A stretch of DNA of 9,009 bases from DASQFU01 sp035632955 (lineage in GTDB: Bacteria; Eisenbacteria; RBG-16-71-46): assembly GCA_035632955.1 (NCBI GenBank), contig DASQFU010000073.1:1-9009 (forward strand). Reading direction: 5' to 3'. Both the position numbers and the translations under genes were made by a program. Shown piece by piece: positions 1 through 6,824 of this stretch (position 1 is the stretch's first letter; every line of letters starts with the position of its first letter). The notes beneath the pieces were generated by a model. It was not told the origin of the DNA and searched no databases. It saw nothing but the letters and a program-made list of their open reading frames with translations.

Positions 1-1072
1 GGAAGGTCGCACCGCCGGACGCGTTGTTCTTGGCCGTGATGACCCCGCCCATCTCGCGCACGATCTGAACCGAGATCGGCAACCCGAGGCCGGTGCCCAT
101 CGAGCGGGTCGTGAAGAAGGGGTCGAAGATCTTCTCCATGAGGTCCTTCGGGATGCCGACCCCGGAGTCGGCGAACGAGATGTCGATCATCGAGCGGCGG
201 GTGCGGTAGCGACGCACACCGGTCGCGACCTTGAGCTCGCCGCCCTGGGGCATGGCCTGGACCGAGTTGAGGCAGAGGTTCAGGAACACCTGCTGGGTCA
301 GGTCGGGGTCGGCGTAGACGAGCGGCAGGTCCTCGGTTAACGACTTGGACAGGGTGACCTGCTCGTCCCCGAGCTGGAGCTCGATCATGTCGAGGGTCTT
401 GTCGAGCACCTGGTGGAGGTCGCAGGGCTGGGGACGCGCCGCGGGCGGGCGCGCGAACATGAGCAGCCCAGTGATGATCTGCTCGATCCGGTCCAGCTCC
501 TTGATGACGTCTTCGAGATCCTCGCGCCGCGGATCGTTGGGCTTGAACTTGGCGCCGACGAACTGGACGGTGGTGCGAATGCCGGTGAGCGGGTTGCGGA
601 TCTCGTGGGCGACGTAGGCGGAGAGCTCGCCCAGCGACACCAGACGGTCGATCTTCTTCTGGAACTCGCCGTCCTCGGTCTCGGAGATGGCCTCGCCGAG
701 GATCACGGAGCCGATCAGCTCGCCCTCGTCGTTGCGCAGCGGCAGCGATTCGGCCTTGAGCGTCAGCGTGCGGCCCTCGGCCTCGAGCTTGAAGTCGCGC
801 GTCTCGCGCGAGGCGCCCTTCAGCCAGCGGGCGTCGGCGCCCGGTAGCAGCCGCGATCCGGGCAGGTTCAGCAGCTCGCCGGTCTCGAACCCGAGCAGGT
901 CTTCGATCCAACGGTTGGCATAGATCACCCGTCGCTCGCGATCGAGCGCCACGACGCCGAGCTCCATGGCGTCCAGGACCTGCGTCGGCAACTGAGCCAC
1001 CGGGGGCGCGGGAGGCACGCCGGTCGGAGCCGGCTCGGCGGGACGGTTGACGGTGTCGGGGCGGGTGGTCAC
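1..1072 (-). CDS. PAS-domain sensor histidine kinase, NtrB-like (C-terminus off window)
   Basis: Cytoplasmic two-component sensor kinase. It should autophosphorylate on histidine and pass the phosphate to a response regulator that is not in the window. My reading gives 357 residues before the left edge. A Pro-rich leader (1-30) is followed by a PAS-like domain (about 31-130). The HisKA helix contains the phospho-acceptor H156 in the motif HEIRNP. The ATP-binding domain shows an N box (N265, N269), a G1 box DSGVGI at 302-307, an F box FDPFF near 316-320 and a G2 box GTGLGL at 326-331. I see no membrane segment or signal peptide, so the signal is probably intracellular, as in NtrB-type kinases. 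The ATKNN-to-GGATF end suggests only about ten residues are missing. The start is GTG at 1072, chosen because a GAGGAG ribosome site lies 8 bases upstream. It is divergent from the PpiD-like gene. The ligand and partner are unknown. Confidence 0.93.
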   Translation of the reverse strand, partial: MTTRPDTVNRPAEPAPTGVPPAPPVAQLPTQVLDAMELGVVALDRERRVIYANRWIEDLLGFETGELLNLPGSRLLPGADARWLKGASRETRDFKLEAEGRTLTLKAESLPLRNDEGELIGSVILGEAISETEDGEFQKKIDRLVSLGELSAYVAHEIRNPLTGIRTTVQFVGAKFKPNDPRREDLEDVIKELDRIEQIITGLLMFARPPAARPQPCDLHQVLDKTLDMIELQLGDEQVTLSKSLTEDLPLVYADPDLTQQVFLNLCLNSVQAMPQGGELKVATGVRRYRTRRSMIDISFADSGVGIPKDLMEKIFDPFFTTRSMGTGLGLPISVQIVREMGGVITAKNNASGGATF

Positions 1073-1080
1073 GCCTGGGT

Positions 1081-1086
1081 CTCCTC
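1081..1086 (-). promoter_or_regulatory. Ribosome binding site that sets the kinase GTG start
   Basis: On the minus strand this reads GAGGAG, 8 bases before the GTG at 1072. It is the only strong Shine-Dalgarno sequence near the 5' end of the kinase and supports GTG as the start codon. Confidence 0.7.
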
Positions 1087-1207
1087 GCGATGGGTGCGAC
1101 ACGTCGTCGCAACTGGTAGCACAGGCCGCGAGGCGTGGCAATGCGCCGGCTCGCGTCCGAGGTGAGGTCGGCGCCAACGGAATGGCGCGCGGACCGGCGA
1201 CGAAAAG

Positions 1208-1236
1208 TTGTGAGTCCGCTGATCGGCTGCTAGACT
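1208..1236 (+). promoter_or_regulatory. Candidate sigma70-type promoter for the PpiD-like gene
   Basis: A -35-like TTGTGA (1208-1213) and a -10-like TAGACT (1231-1236) are separated by exactly 17 bases. Each matches the consensus at 4 of 6 positions. Transcription would start near 1243, leaving a leader of about 60 bases before the ATG at 1302. The same nine bases, GCTAGACTC, also occur in the only other sizeable gap in the window, upstream of folB. That supports a real promoter element. I saw no comparably good promoter for the divergent kinase gene. Confidence 0.5.
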
Positions 1237-1301
1237 CCCCGGTCGCTCTCGGCTCGCGATCGACCTGACACTCTCTGATCTTCATCCCGACGGAGTCCGG
1301 C

Positions 1302-3125
1302 ATGCTCAAGTACATGCGCATGGGCAACAAGCGCACGAAACTCATCTGGTGGATCCTGACCGTCGTGGTCGTCGGCAGCTTCCTTGGCGGCTTCATTTTC
1401 ATGTTCGGCATGGGGGCCGGCGGCGACCTGAGCGCCCGCGCATCGGGAGCGGTCGGCACGGTGGACGGCGAGCAGATCACACGCGCCGAGTATCTCGCGG
1501 CCGTGGACCAACAGCGCCAGATCTATCGCCAGCAGTACGGCGGCGATCCTGTGGACAGGGACATCCGGTACGTGGAAGTCCAGGCCTGGCGGGCGCTGGT
1601 GACCGAGAAACTGCTGGAGAGGCACGCCGAGACCTACAAGCTCGAGCCGAGCGACCGCGAGGTCGTGCTCTCGCTCCAGACCTCGCCGCCGCAGGAGCTG
1701 GCGGCAGCGCCGGACTTCCAGACCGACGGCAAGTTCGACCCTGCCAAGTACACGCAGGCGATCCGCAACCCGAACATCAACTGGGCGCCCTTCGAAGAGC
1801 ACATCCGGCGTCAGTTGCCGACGCGCAAGCTGCAGGAGCGCCTGCTGGCGTCGCTCAAGCTTTCCGCGCCGGAAGTGCGTGACGCCTTCCGCAACCGGTT
1901 CGAGCAGATCACGGCGACTATCGTGCAAGTGCCGCCGCAGGTCGGAGGCGAGATGCCGCCGCCGAGCAGCGCGGATCTCGAGCGTGTGTATCGCGAGTTC
2001 AAGGGCCGGTTCAACGCTCCGGCCCGCACCCAGCTCGAGATCCTCCAGGTGCCGATTCGCTTCCGCGACGAGGACGCGAAGGCGGCGATGGACATGGCTC
2101 AGGGTTTGGCCGAGCGCGCGCGGCGCGGCGAGGACTTCGCGGCGCTCGCGCGTGACTTCTCGGAAGGGCCCGGCGTCCATCAGGGCGGCGTGATCAACCG
2201 CCCGATCCCGGTCGAGGAGTTCGGACCGGACGTCGGCAAGCAGATGGCGGTTATCGCGCCCGGAGAGATCACGAATCCCCGACTCGAAGGCGGGCGGGTC
2301 GTGTTCTTCAAGCTGCTCGAGCGGCTGCCCGATCCGACCTCCGGGGTCCCGAGCGTGCGCGTGGCGCAGATCATCGTCAAGGTGCGACCCGAGGCGACCG
2401 GCCTCCAGGCGCAGGCCGACGAGGTCCAGCGCATTCGCGAGCGCGCGGCCGCGCGTGGCGTCGGACTCGGCAAGGCCGCCTCCGAGAAGGGCCTCGCGAC
2501 GACCTTGTCCGGCTACTTCGACCTTTCGAATCCGAGCCCGGCGTTGATGGATGCGCCCGAGGCGATCGATTGGGGCATGCTGGCCAAGGAAGGCGAAGTC
2601 AGTCCGGTGTTCCGCAGCGACGACTCCTTCACGATCGTGCAGGTGGCGAACCAGCGACCGGCCGGTCCGGCAACTCAGCAGGACGTGGCCGAGCCGCTGC
2701 GGCAGCTCGCCGACATCCAGGCACGCGTGCGCGTCAACCAGCCGGCCGCGGATCGCGTCGCCCAGGCCCTCGCCGGCGGCGCGTCGCTCGAAGACGCCGC
2801 GAAGGCCGGGGGCGCCACGCTGTTCACGGTCGGGGGCGTCACGCGGGCCGCGGCTCAGGACCCACGGCTGAACTCCGCTCCTGAAGTCGTCGGGGCGGCG
2901 TTCGCGGTGCCGATCGGAAAAGTTGTGGGACCGATTGAGAGTCTGACCGGCTGGTATTTCGTGCGCGTGGATCGCAAGCTGCCCGCCGAGCCCCAGGCGT
3001 TCGAACAGCTCAAGGGACAGATCACGAACGAGATCCTGAATCAGCGCCAGCGTGCGTTCTTCGCCGCCTGGATCACCGAAGAGCGGCAGCGGGCGAAGAT
3101 CCGCGACCTGCGCAACACGCCCTGA
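1302..3125 (+). CDS. ppiD: PpiD-like membrane-anchored periplasmic peptidyl-prolyl cis-trans isomerase (SurA N-terminal type)
   Basis: This is a 607-residue foldase, close to the 623 residues of E. coli PpiD and with the same plan. A short basic cytoplasmic start is followed by one transmembrane helix (about 14-38) with no obvious cleavage site. Next comes a SurA-type chaperone domain (about 48-235) beginning with VGTVDGEQITRAEY. A parvulin-type rotamase domain follows (about 241-343), with FSEGPGVHQGG at 286-296. Two further rotamase-like stretches (about 350-450 and 490-560) look incomplete; the first lacks the Gly-Gly strand. The C-terminus is a charged helix. By family knowledge it folds newly exported proteins at the outer face of the inner membrane. 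The start ATG has GGAG at 1292-1295, six bases upstream. It is transcribed alone and converges on tatA with 12 bases between the stop codons. The fold assignment is firm. Catalytic activity of the rotamase domain is inferred. Confidence 0.9.
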   Translation: MLKYMRMGNKRTKLIWWILTVVVVGSFLGGFIFMFGMGAGGDLSARASGAVGTVDGEQITRAEYLAAVDQQRQIYRQQYGGDPVDRDIRYVEVQAWRALVTEKLLERHAETYKLEPSDREVVLSLQTSPPQELAAAPDFQTDGKFDPAKYTQAIRNPNINWAPFEEHIRRQLPTRKLQERLLASLKLSAPEVRDAFRNRFEQITATIVQVPPQVGGEMPPPSSADLERVYREFKGRFNAPARTQLEILQVPIRFRDEDAKAAMDMAQGLAERARRGEDFAALARDFSEGPGVHQGGVINRPIPVEEFGPDVGKQMAVIAPGEITNPRLEGGRVVFFKLLERLPDPTSGVPSVRVAQIIVKVRPEATGLQAQADEVQRIRERAAARGVGLGKAASEKGLATTLSGYFDLSNPSPALMDAPEAIDWGMLAKEGEVSPVFRSDDSFTIVQVANQRPAGPATQQDVAEPLRQLADIQARVRVNQPAADRVAQALAGGASLEDAAKAGGATLFTVGGVTRAAAQDPRLNSAPEVVGAAFAVPIGKVVGPIESLTGWYFVRVDRKLPAEPQAFEQLKGQITNEILNQRQRAFFAAWITEERQRAKIRDLRNTP

Positions 3126-3141
3126 GCGCGCCGGCGCTCAG
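3122..3141. terminator. Perfect hairpin spanning both convergent stop codons; possible bidirectional terminator
   Basis: The arms CTGAGCGC (3122-3129) and GCGCTCAG (3134-3141) pair perfectly over 8 bp around a GCCG loop. The left arm contains the TGA of the PpiD-like gene (3123-3125). The right arm, read on the minus strand, contains the TGA of tatA (3138-3140). The stem is GC-rich and symmetric, so it would form in both transcripts. No run of T follows on either strand, so it is not a classical intrinsic terminator. It may act as a weak bidirectional terminator or protect the 3' ends. Confidence 0.5.
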
Positions 3142-3335
3142 TCGACGGGCTTGGAGTCGGTCTTCTTGTCGCGCGTCTCGTCGCTCTGGATCTCGTCGGT
3201 GATCTCGTGCTGCGCCTTGCGGAACTCCCGCAGCGCCTGACCGATTCCCCGCGCCATCTTCGGGATCTGACTGGGTCCGAAGATGAGCAGCACGATCAGG
3301 AACAGCAGGGCGATCTCGGTGCCTCCGAAGTTCAC
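3138..3335 (-). CDS. tatA: Sec-independent protein translocase subunit TatA (TatA/E type)
   Basis: This is a 65-residue component of the twin-arginine translocase, which exports folded proteins across the inner membrane. A short N-terminus with a Glu at residue 7 leads into one transmembrane helix (about 6-19). Then come the family hinge FGP (19-21), an amphipathic helix (about 24-41, PKMARGIGQALREFRKA) and a short, highly charged tail. The tail is too short for TatB, so TatA/E is the better call. The start is GTG at 3335. A GAGGAG site seven bases upstream decides it over a longer frame reaching 3425, whose extra residues are a shadow of the upstream gene. It is the last gene of the minus-strand train, 17 bases after the LytR_C gene. 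No tatC is visible in the window. Confidence 0.95.
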   Translation of the reverse strand: MNFGGTEIALLFLIVLLIFGPSQIPKMARGIGQALREFRKAQHEITDEIQSDETRDKKTDSKPVD

Positions 3336-3342
3336 GTGCGTT

Positions 3343-3348
3343 CTCCTC
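3343..3348 (-). promoter_or_regulatory. Ribosome binding site that sets the tatA GTG start
   Basis: On the minus strand this reads GAGGAG, seven bases before GTG at 3335. It lies in the 17-base gap after the stop codon of the upstream gene and makes the 65-residue form of TatA the likely product. Confidence 0.75.
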
Positions 3349-3352
3349 TGGT

Positions 3353-3760
3353 CTAATCGTCGAAGCGGAGCCGGCTGCGGTCGCTGCCCAGCACCACCGT
3401 GACGTCCGCGACATCCGAGCCCCAAGCCTGACGGATCACCGGGGGCGAACCCAGGTACCGCGCGACGGCGGTCGCGCCGTCAGGCTCGCCGCGCCGCGCC
3501 ACCACCAGCGTGGCGAAATAGTCGGAGCGGTCGGCATTGTCCACCTGCACGACGTGGAACCCGCCTTCCCGCAGATATGCGGCCACGCGCGCACCGATGC
3601 CGATCTCGCCGGATCCGTTCAGCACTTGGACGCGGATCACCCGCCGCGCCGGACCCGCCACCGGCGCCTCCCGCTTGGGCCAGAACGTGGCATACGCCCA
3701 CGACAGCCCGAGAGCCGCGACGCTGAGCGCCAGGATACCGACGACGACGCGGAGGATCAT
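3353..3760 (-). CDS. Membrane-anchored stand-alone LytR_C domain protein
   Basis: A 135-residue protein with one N-terminal transmembrane segment (about 2-26) followed by a single LytR_C-type domain (about 42-126). The domain opens with IRVQVLNGSG and continues with GIGARVAAYLREGGF, the usual strand-glycine loop-helix start, and ends in VTVVLGSD. In many bacteria this domain sits behind the LytR-CpsA-Psr phosphotransferase domain that attaches polymers to peptidoglycan. Here that catalytic part is absent, so the protein probably has a binding or scaffold role outside the membrane. Its specific function is unknown. The start ATG overlaps the stop of the HIT gene as ATGA (3757-3760). The Shine-Dalgarno sequence is weak, which suggests translational coupling. 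Confidence 0.85.
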   Translation of the reverse strand: MILRVVVGILALSVAALGLSWAYATFWPKREAPVAGPARRVIRVQVLNGSGEIGIGARVAAYLREGGFHVVQVDNADRSDYFATLVVARRGEPDGATAVARYLGSPPVIRQAWGSDVADVTVVLGSDRSRLRFDD

Positions 3761-4287
3761 GCCCTATCCGCGGCGCGCGTGCGCGCATCCGCTTTCAGCG
3801 CCCGGCGCAGCCGCTGCCAGGTCTTGCCCAGCGCTTCGGGCAGCACCTTGGTGCCGCCGATCACCGGCATGAAGTTGGTGTCGCCGTCCCAGCGCGGCAC
3901 CAGGTGGAGATGGAGATGGCCCGGGAAGCCTGCGCCCGCCACCCGTCCGAGATTGGCGCCGACGTTGATGCCGTGCGGCCGATACTCGGCTTCGAGCGCG
4001 CGCTCGGCCGCGGCGAGCAGGCTCAACACGTCGTCGCGCTCGGCGGCCGTGAGGCGCTGAAACCGGCCCACGTGACGCGTCACAGCCACCATCGCATGTG
4101 CGGGATTGTAGGGATAGCGGTTGAGCAAGAGCAACGCGTGCGGTCGCCGCGCCAGAATCAGATGCGCCCGGTCGCTGCGTCCGCGCGCGGCACGGCAGAA
4201 CAGGCAACCGGCCGGCTCGTGCGCGCCGCGCACGTACGTCATGCGCCACGGCGCCCACAGCCGTGAGGCGTCGCGCGCCCTAGGCAT
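3757..4287 (-). CDS. HIT family hydrolase/phosphorylase, Ap4A phosphorylase-like
   Basis: A 176-residue histidine-triad protein. The active-site triad HLHLH lies at 124-128, preceded by FPG and followed by LVPRW. A CLFC motif (C28, C31) is the usual zinc site. The N-terminal LWAPWRMTYV stretch and the later NFMPVIGGTKVLPE stretch are typical of the branch containing mycobacterial Ap4A phosphorylase. By family knowledge it would cleave dinucleoside polyphosphates such as Ap4A, or related nucleotides, in the cytoplasm. The substrate is not proven by sequence. Two ATG codons stand in tandem at 4290 and 4287. I chose 4287 because GGGAGG at 4293-4298 is 5 bases from it and only 2 from the other. 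The gene overlaps the end of glmU by 8 bases and the next gene by ATGA. Confidence 0.9.
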   Translation of the reverse strand: MPRARDASRLWAPWRMTYVRGAHEPAGCLFCRAARGRSDRAHLILARRPHALLLLNRYPYNPAHAMVAVTRHVGRFQRLTAAERDDVLSLLAAAERALEAEYRPHGINVGANLGRVAGAGFPGHLHLHLVPRWDGDTNFMPVIGGTKVLPEALGKTWQRLRRALKADARTRAADRA

Positions 4288-5077
4288 CATCGCCTCCCGC
4301 TCTCGAGCGGACCTCGCCCTCGGAGCGCGATCGCTCGGCGAACAATCGCTCGGCTTCCGCGAGCTGGTCCGGCGTGTTGATGCCGAGCAGCTCGCGATAG
4401 TCCGGAGCGCAGACGACCGCCGCTTCGCCGCCGCGCTGCGCGAGGAGCGTCACGGTGTCGGTCAGGTAGTACTCGCCCTGCGCGTTGTGCGCCGTCAGGT
4501 CGGCGAGCACGATCGCCAGCCGCGGGTAGCGGAACGCGTAAATGCCGGAGTTGATCTCGGCGATCCCGCGTTGCTCGGGGGTCGCGTCGCGCTCCTCGAC
4601 GATCGCCGCGATGCCGCCCTGCGCGCCGCGCACGACGCGCCCATAGCCGCGGGGATCGGGGACCACGGTCGACAGCACGGTGACGGCGGCCCCCGAGGCC
4701 TCGTGCCCGTCCAGCAGCTCGTGCAACGTCTGGCTACGCAGCAGCGGAGTGTCTCCGCACAAGACCAGCAGCGTGCCCGGGAAATCCGCGAGCGCGGGCC
4801 CCGCCATCATCACGGCGTGCCCGGTGCCTCGCTGCTCGAGTTGCTCGACCCATTCCACTGGCGCACCGGCGAACACGGAACGCACTCGGTCCCGCTGGTG
4901 GCCGATCACGACCAACGCGCGACCGACCCCCAGTCCCTCGACCGCGTTCAGCACATGGGCGAGCAGCGGCGCGCCGGCGACCGGGTGCAGCACCTTCGCC
5001 ATGTCGCTCTTCATGCGCGTGCCCTGGCCCGCGGCGAGCACGATCGCCGCCGCGTCCGGATGCCGGTACTTGCTCAT
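4280..5077 (-). CDS. glmU: Single-domain GlmU-type UDP-GlcNAc pyrophosphorylase (no acetyltransferase domain)
   Basis: A 265-residue nucleotidyltransferase matching the N-terminal half of GlmU. It would convert GlcNAc-1-phosphate and UTP to UDP-GlcNAc, the precursor of peptidoglycan and LPS. Visible motifs are the nucleotide loop LAAGQGTRM (14-22) with K28, GTGHA (84-88), the metal-binding D109 in GDTPL, GYGR (144-147), EINSGIYAF (174-182), EYYLTD (202-207) and the second metal ligand N234 in GINTP. Bifunctional GlmU is about 455 residues. Here the left-handed beta-helix that acetylates glucosamine-1-phosphate is absent, and the frame stops at TAG after a charged tail. The nearby frames contain no remnant of it. 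The start ATG at 5077 overlaps the panC stop as ATGA; a longer frame to 5233 is a shadow of panC. Other sugar-1-phosphate nucleotidyltransferase activity is possible, but the motifs favour the GlmU type. Confidence 0.88.
   Translation of the reverse strand: MSKYRHPDAAAIVLAAGQGTRMKSDMAKVLHPVAGAPLLAHVLNAVEGLGVGRALVVIGHQRDRVRSVFAGAPVEWVEQLEQRGTGHAVMMAGPALADFPGTLLVLCGDTPLLRSQTLHELLDGHEASGAAVTVLSTVVPDPRGYGRVVRGAQGGIAAIVEERDATPEQRGIAEINSGIYAFRYPRLAIVLADLTAHNAQGEYYLTDTVTLLAQRGGEAAVVCAPDYRELLGINTPDQLAEAERLFAERSRSEGEVRSRAGGDDA
4293..4298 (-). promoter_or_regulatory. Ribosome binding site choosing between two tandem ATG codons of the HIT gene
   Basis: On the minus strand this reads GGGAGG. It is 2 bases from the ATG at 4290 and 5 bases from the ATG at 4287, which favours the second. 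The site lies inside the end of the upstream glmU frame. Confidence 0.6.
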
Positions 5078-5955
5078 CGTCCGTTCCACTCGAAGTTGTC
5101 GATCAGGCGCGCGGGGCCGACCCGCGCCGCCACCGCGACCAGCACCCGGCCGCGCACGCGCCGCACCGGCTCGAGCCGCTCGAGGTCGACGACTGCGACG
5201 TAGTCCTCGCGCACCGCCGGGTAGCGGCGCCACACCCGTCGCACCGCCGCGCGCAGCCGCGCAGCCGAGCGCTCACCCTCACGTAGCAGCGCCCGGGCGG
5301 CTGCGAGCCCGCGCGGCAGCGCGACCGCCTGGCGGCGCTGGTCCCGGTCGAGGTACGCGTTCCGCGACGAGAGCGCGAGACCATCGGGCTCGCGCACGGT
5401 CGGCGCGCGCCGCACGCGCACCGGCAGGTCGAGGTCCGTCACCATGCGCTCGAGCACGGCCGCCTGTTGCGCATCCTTCTGACCCAGCCACAAGGTGTCC
5501 GGCGCGACCACGTTCAAGAGCTTGAGCACCACGGTCGCGACGCCTTCGAAGTGACCGGGGCGCGAGGCGCCCTCGAGCGACTCGTCCACCCCCGACACGC
5601 GAACCCGCGTGCGGTGGCCGGACGGGTAGAGATCGGCGACCGCCGGCTCCCAGAGCAGATCGACCCCCGCGGCGCGCAGCCGGGCGCGATCCTGAATCGG
5701 CCGGCGCGGATAGCGCCGGTAGTCCTCGCGCGGCCCGAACTGCAGCGGATTGACGAAGATGCTCGCGACCACGCGCACCGAGGGCGCCGTGCGCGCACGG
5801 CGGACCAGACTCGAATGACCGTCGTGGATCGCTCCCATCGTCGGCACGAACGCGATCCTGTGACCGCGCGCCTTCCAGTCTGCGACCGCGCGCCGCACCG
5901 CCGCCACCGAACGCACCCGCCGCATCCGGCGACCGCGCGCCGCCGATCGCGCCAT
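5074..5955 (-). CDS. panC: Pantothenate synthetase (pantoate--beta-alanine ligase)
   Basis: A 293-residue cytoplasmic ligase, close to the usual 280 residues. It joins pantoate to beta-alanine, using ATP through a pantoyl-adenylate, to give pantothenate. Family motifs are all present: PTMGAIHDGH (38-47) with the two HIGH-type histidines H44 and H47, SIFVNPLQF (65-73), PGHFEGVATVV (133-143), GQKDAQQ (158-164) with K160, and REPDGLALSSRN (188-199). The ATG at 5955 overlaps the panB stop in TGATG, which fits tight coupling. ATG at 5925 is an alternative that would drop ten basic residues. A longer open frame to 6225 is only a shadow of panB. The stop overlaps the glmU start by ATGA. Confidence 0.96.
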   Translation of the reverse strand: MARSAARGRRMRRVRSVAAVRRAVADWKARGHRIAFVPTMGAIHDGHSSLVRRARTAPSVRVVASIFVNPLQFGPREDYRRYPRRPIQDRARLRAAGVDLLWEPAVADLYPSGHRTRVRVSGVDESLEGASRPGHFEGVATVVLKLLNVVAPDTLWLGQKDAQQAAVLERMVTDLDLPVRVRRAPTVREPDGLALSSRNAYLDRDQRRQAVALPRGLAAARALLREGERSAARLRAAVRRVWRRYPAVREDYVAVVDLERLEPVRRVRGRVLVAVAARVGPARLIDNFEWNGR

Positions 5956-6824
5956 CAATACGACTCGTTCTCGTCCGGGAACCGCCGAGCCTTCACGTCC
6001 GCGACATAGCGCGTGAAGGCCTCGCGCATGGCACCCGCCAGATCGGCGTAACGTCGGACGAACTTCGGCGCCCGCCCCAGATAGAGCCCGAGCAGGTCGT
6101 GGGTGACGAGCACCTGGCCGTCGCAGCCGACGCCGGCGCCGATGCCGATGGTCGGAATCTGCAGCTCGCGCGTCACCAGCGCGCCGAGGCGCGCCGGGAT
6201 TCCTTCCAGCACCAGCGCGAAGCATCCCGCCTGTTCGAGCAACCGGGCGTCGTGCACCAGCCGCTCCTGGTCGGCCTCGCCGCGCGCCTGCACTTTGTAG
6301 CCGCCGAACGCCAGCACCGACTGCGGCGTCAATCCGAGATGCCCCATCACCGGGATGCCGATCTCGATCATGCGCGCGACCGCGGGCACGACGCGTTCGC
6401 CGCCTTCGAGCTTCACCGCGTCGGCGCCCCCCTCCTTGATCAGGCGCCCGGCATTCAGCACCGCCTGCTCGACGCTGACCTGATACGACATGAACGGCAG
6501 ATCGGCGACCAGCAACGCCGACGGCCGCGCGCGTGACACCGCGCGCGTGTGGTGGAGGATGTCCTCGACCGTGACCGGCAGCGTGGTCTCGTATCCCAAA
6601 ACGACCGTGCCGACACTATCGCCGACCAGCAGGATCTCGATGCCGGCTTCGTCGGCCAGCCGGGCCGTCGGGTAGTCGTAGGCGGTGAGGACCGAGATCG
6701 GCTCGCCGCGCCGCTTCATGGCGACCACCATCGGCGCCGTGATCTTCGGGCGCGCGGCGGGGGCGGGTGCGCCGGTCTTGGGCGTGGGATTCGAGCCCGA
6801 CCCAAGCGGGCGCGGCTCGCTCAC
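5955..6824 (-). CDS. panB: Ketopantoate hydroxymethyltransferase (3-methyl-2-oxobutanoate hydroxymethyltransferase)
   Basis: A 289-residue enzyme of the first committed pantothenate step. It adds a hydroxymethyl group from 5,10-methylene-tetrahydrofolate to 2-oxoisovalerate. Motifs include LTAYDYPTA (46-54), LVGDS (66-70), ADLPFMSY (107-114), VKLEGGE (137-143), GHLGLTPQS (161-169), FGGYKVQ (173-179) and IGIGAG (226-231). By alignment to E. coli from memory, D69, D108 and E140 are the metal ligands, K138 the substrate lysine and E207 the catalytic acid. The first 30 residues are a Pro/Ala/Gly-rich extension not found in the usual protein of about 263 residues. GTG at 6824 is preferred because it overlaps the kinase stop as GTGA and has a GGGGGA site seven bases upstream. 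ATG at 6731 would give the standard core. Confidence 0.95.
   Translation of the reverse strand: MSEPRPLGSGSNPTPKTGAPAPAARPKITAPMVVAMKRRGEPISVLTAYDYPTARLADEAGIEILLVGDSVGTVVLGYETTLPVTVEDILHHTRAVSRARPSALLVADLPFMSYQVSVEQAVLNAGRLIKEGGADAVKLEGGERVVPAVARMIEIGIPVMGHLGLTPQSVLAFGGYKVQARGEADQERLVHDARLLEQAGCFALVLEGIPARLGALVTRELQIPTIGIGAGVGCDGQVLVTHDLLGLYLGRAPKFVRRYADLAGAMREAFTRYVADVKARRFPDENESY

Noticed and set aside
413..847. Plus-strand open frame opposite the histidine kinase
   Set aside because: It is antisense to the kinase PAS and HisKA domains, with a skewed composition and no motif.
1202..1212. Eleven-base repeat GAAAAGTTGTG, also at 2917-2927
   Set aside because: The second copy lies inside the PpiD-like coding frame (PIGKVVGPIES) and encodes ordinary residues. 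Only two copies exist, so chance is the simplest explanation.
1230..2180. Long open frame (316 codons) on the minus strand opposite the PpiD-like gene
   Set aside because: It lies fully antisense to a clear protein family member. Its product is Arg/Leu/His-rich with no recognisable motif, which is typical of shadow frames in GC-rich DNA.
4121..5203. Open frame of 360 codons on the plus strand opposite the HIT and glmU genes
   Set aside because: It spans two real minus-strand genes and has Arg-rich, low-complexity sequence and no family features.
5956..6225. Upstream extension of the panC frame
   Set aside because: These codons overlap panB in another frame, and the added residues resemble nothing in PanC. 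The start at 5955 coincides with the panB stop. The same reasoning removes the extensions of glmU (5078-5233) and panB (6825-7136).
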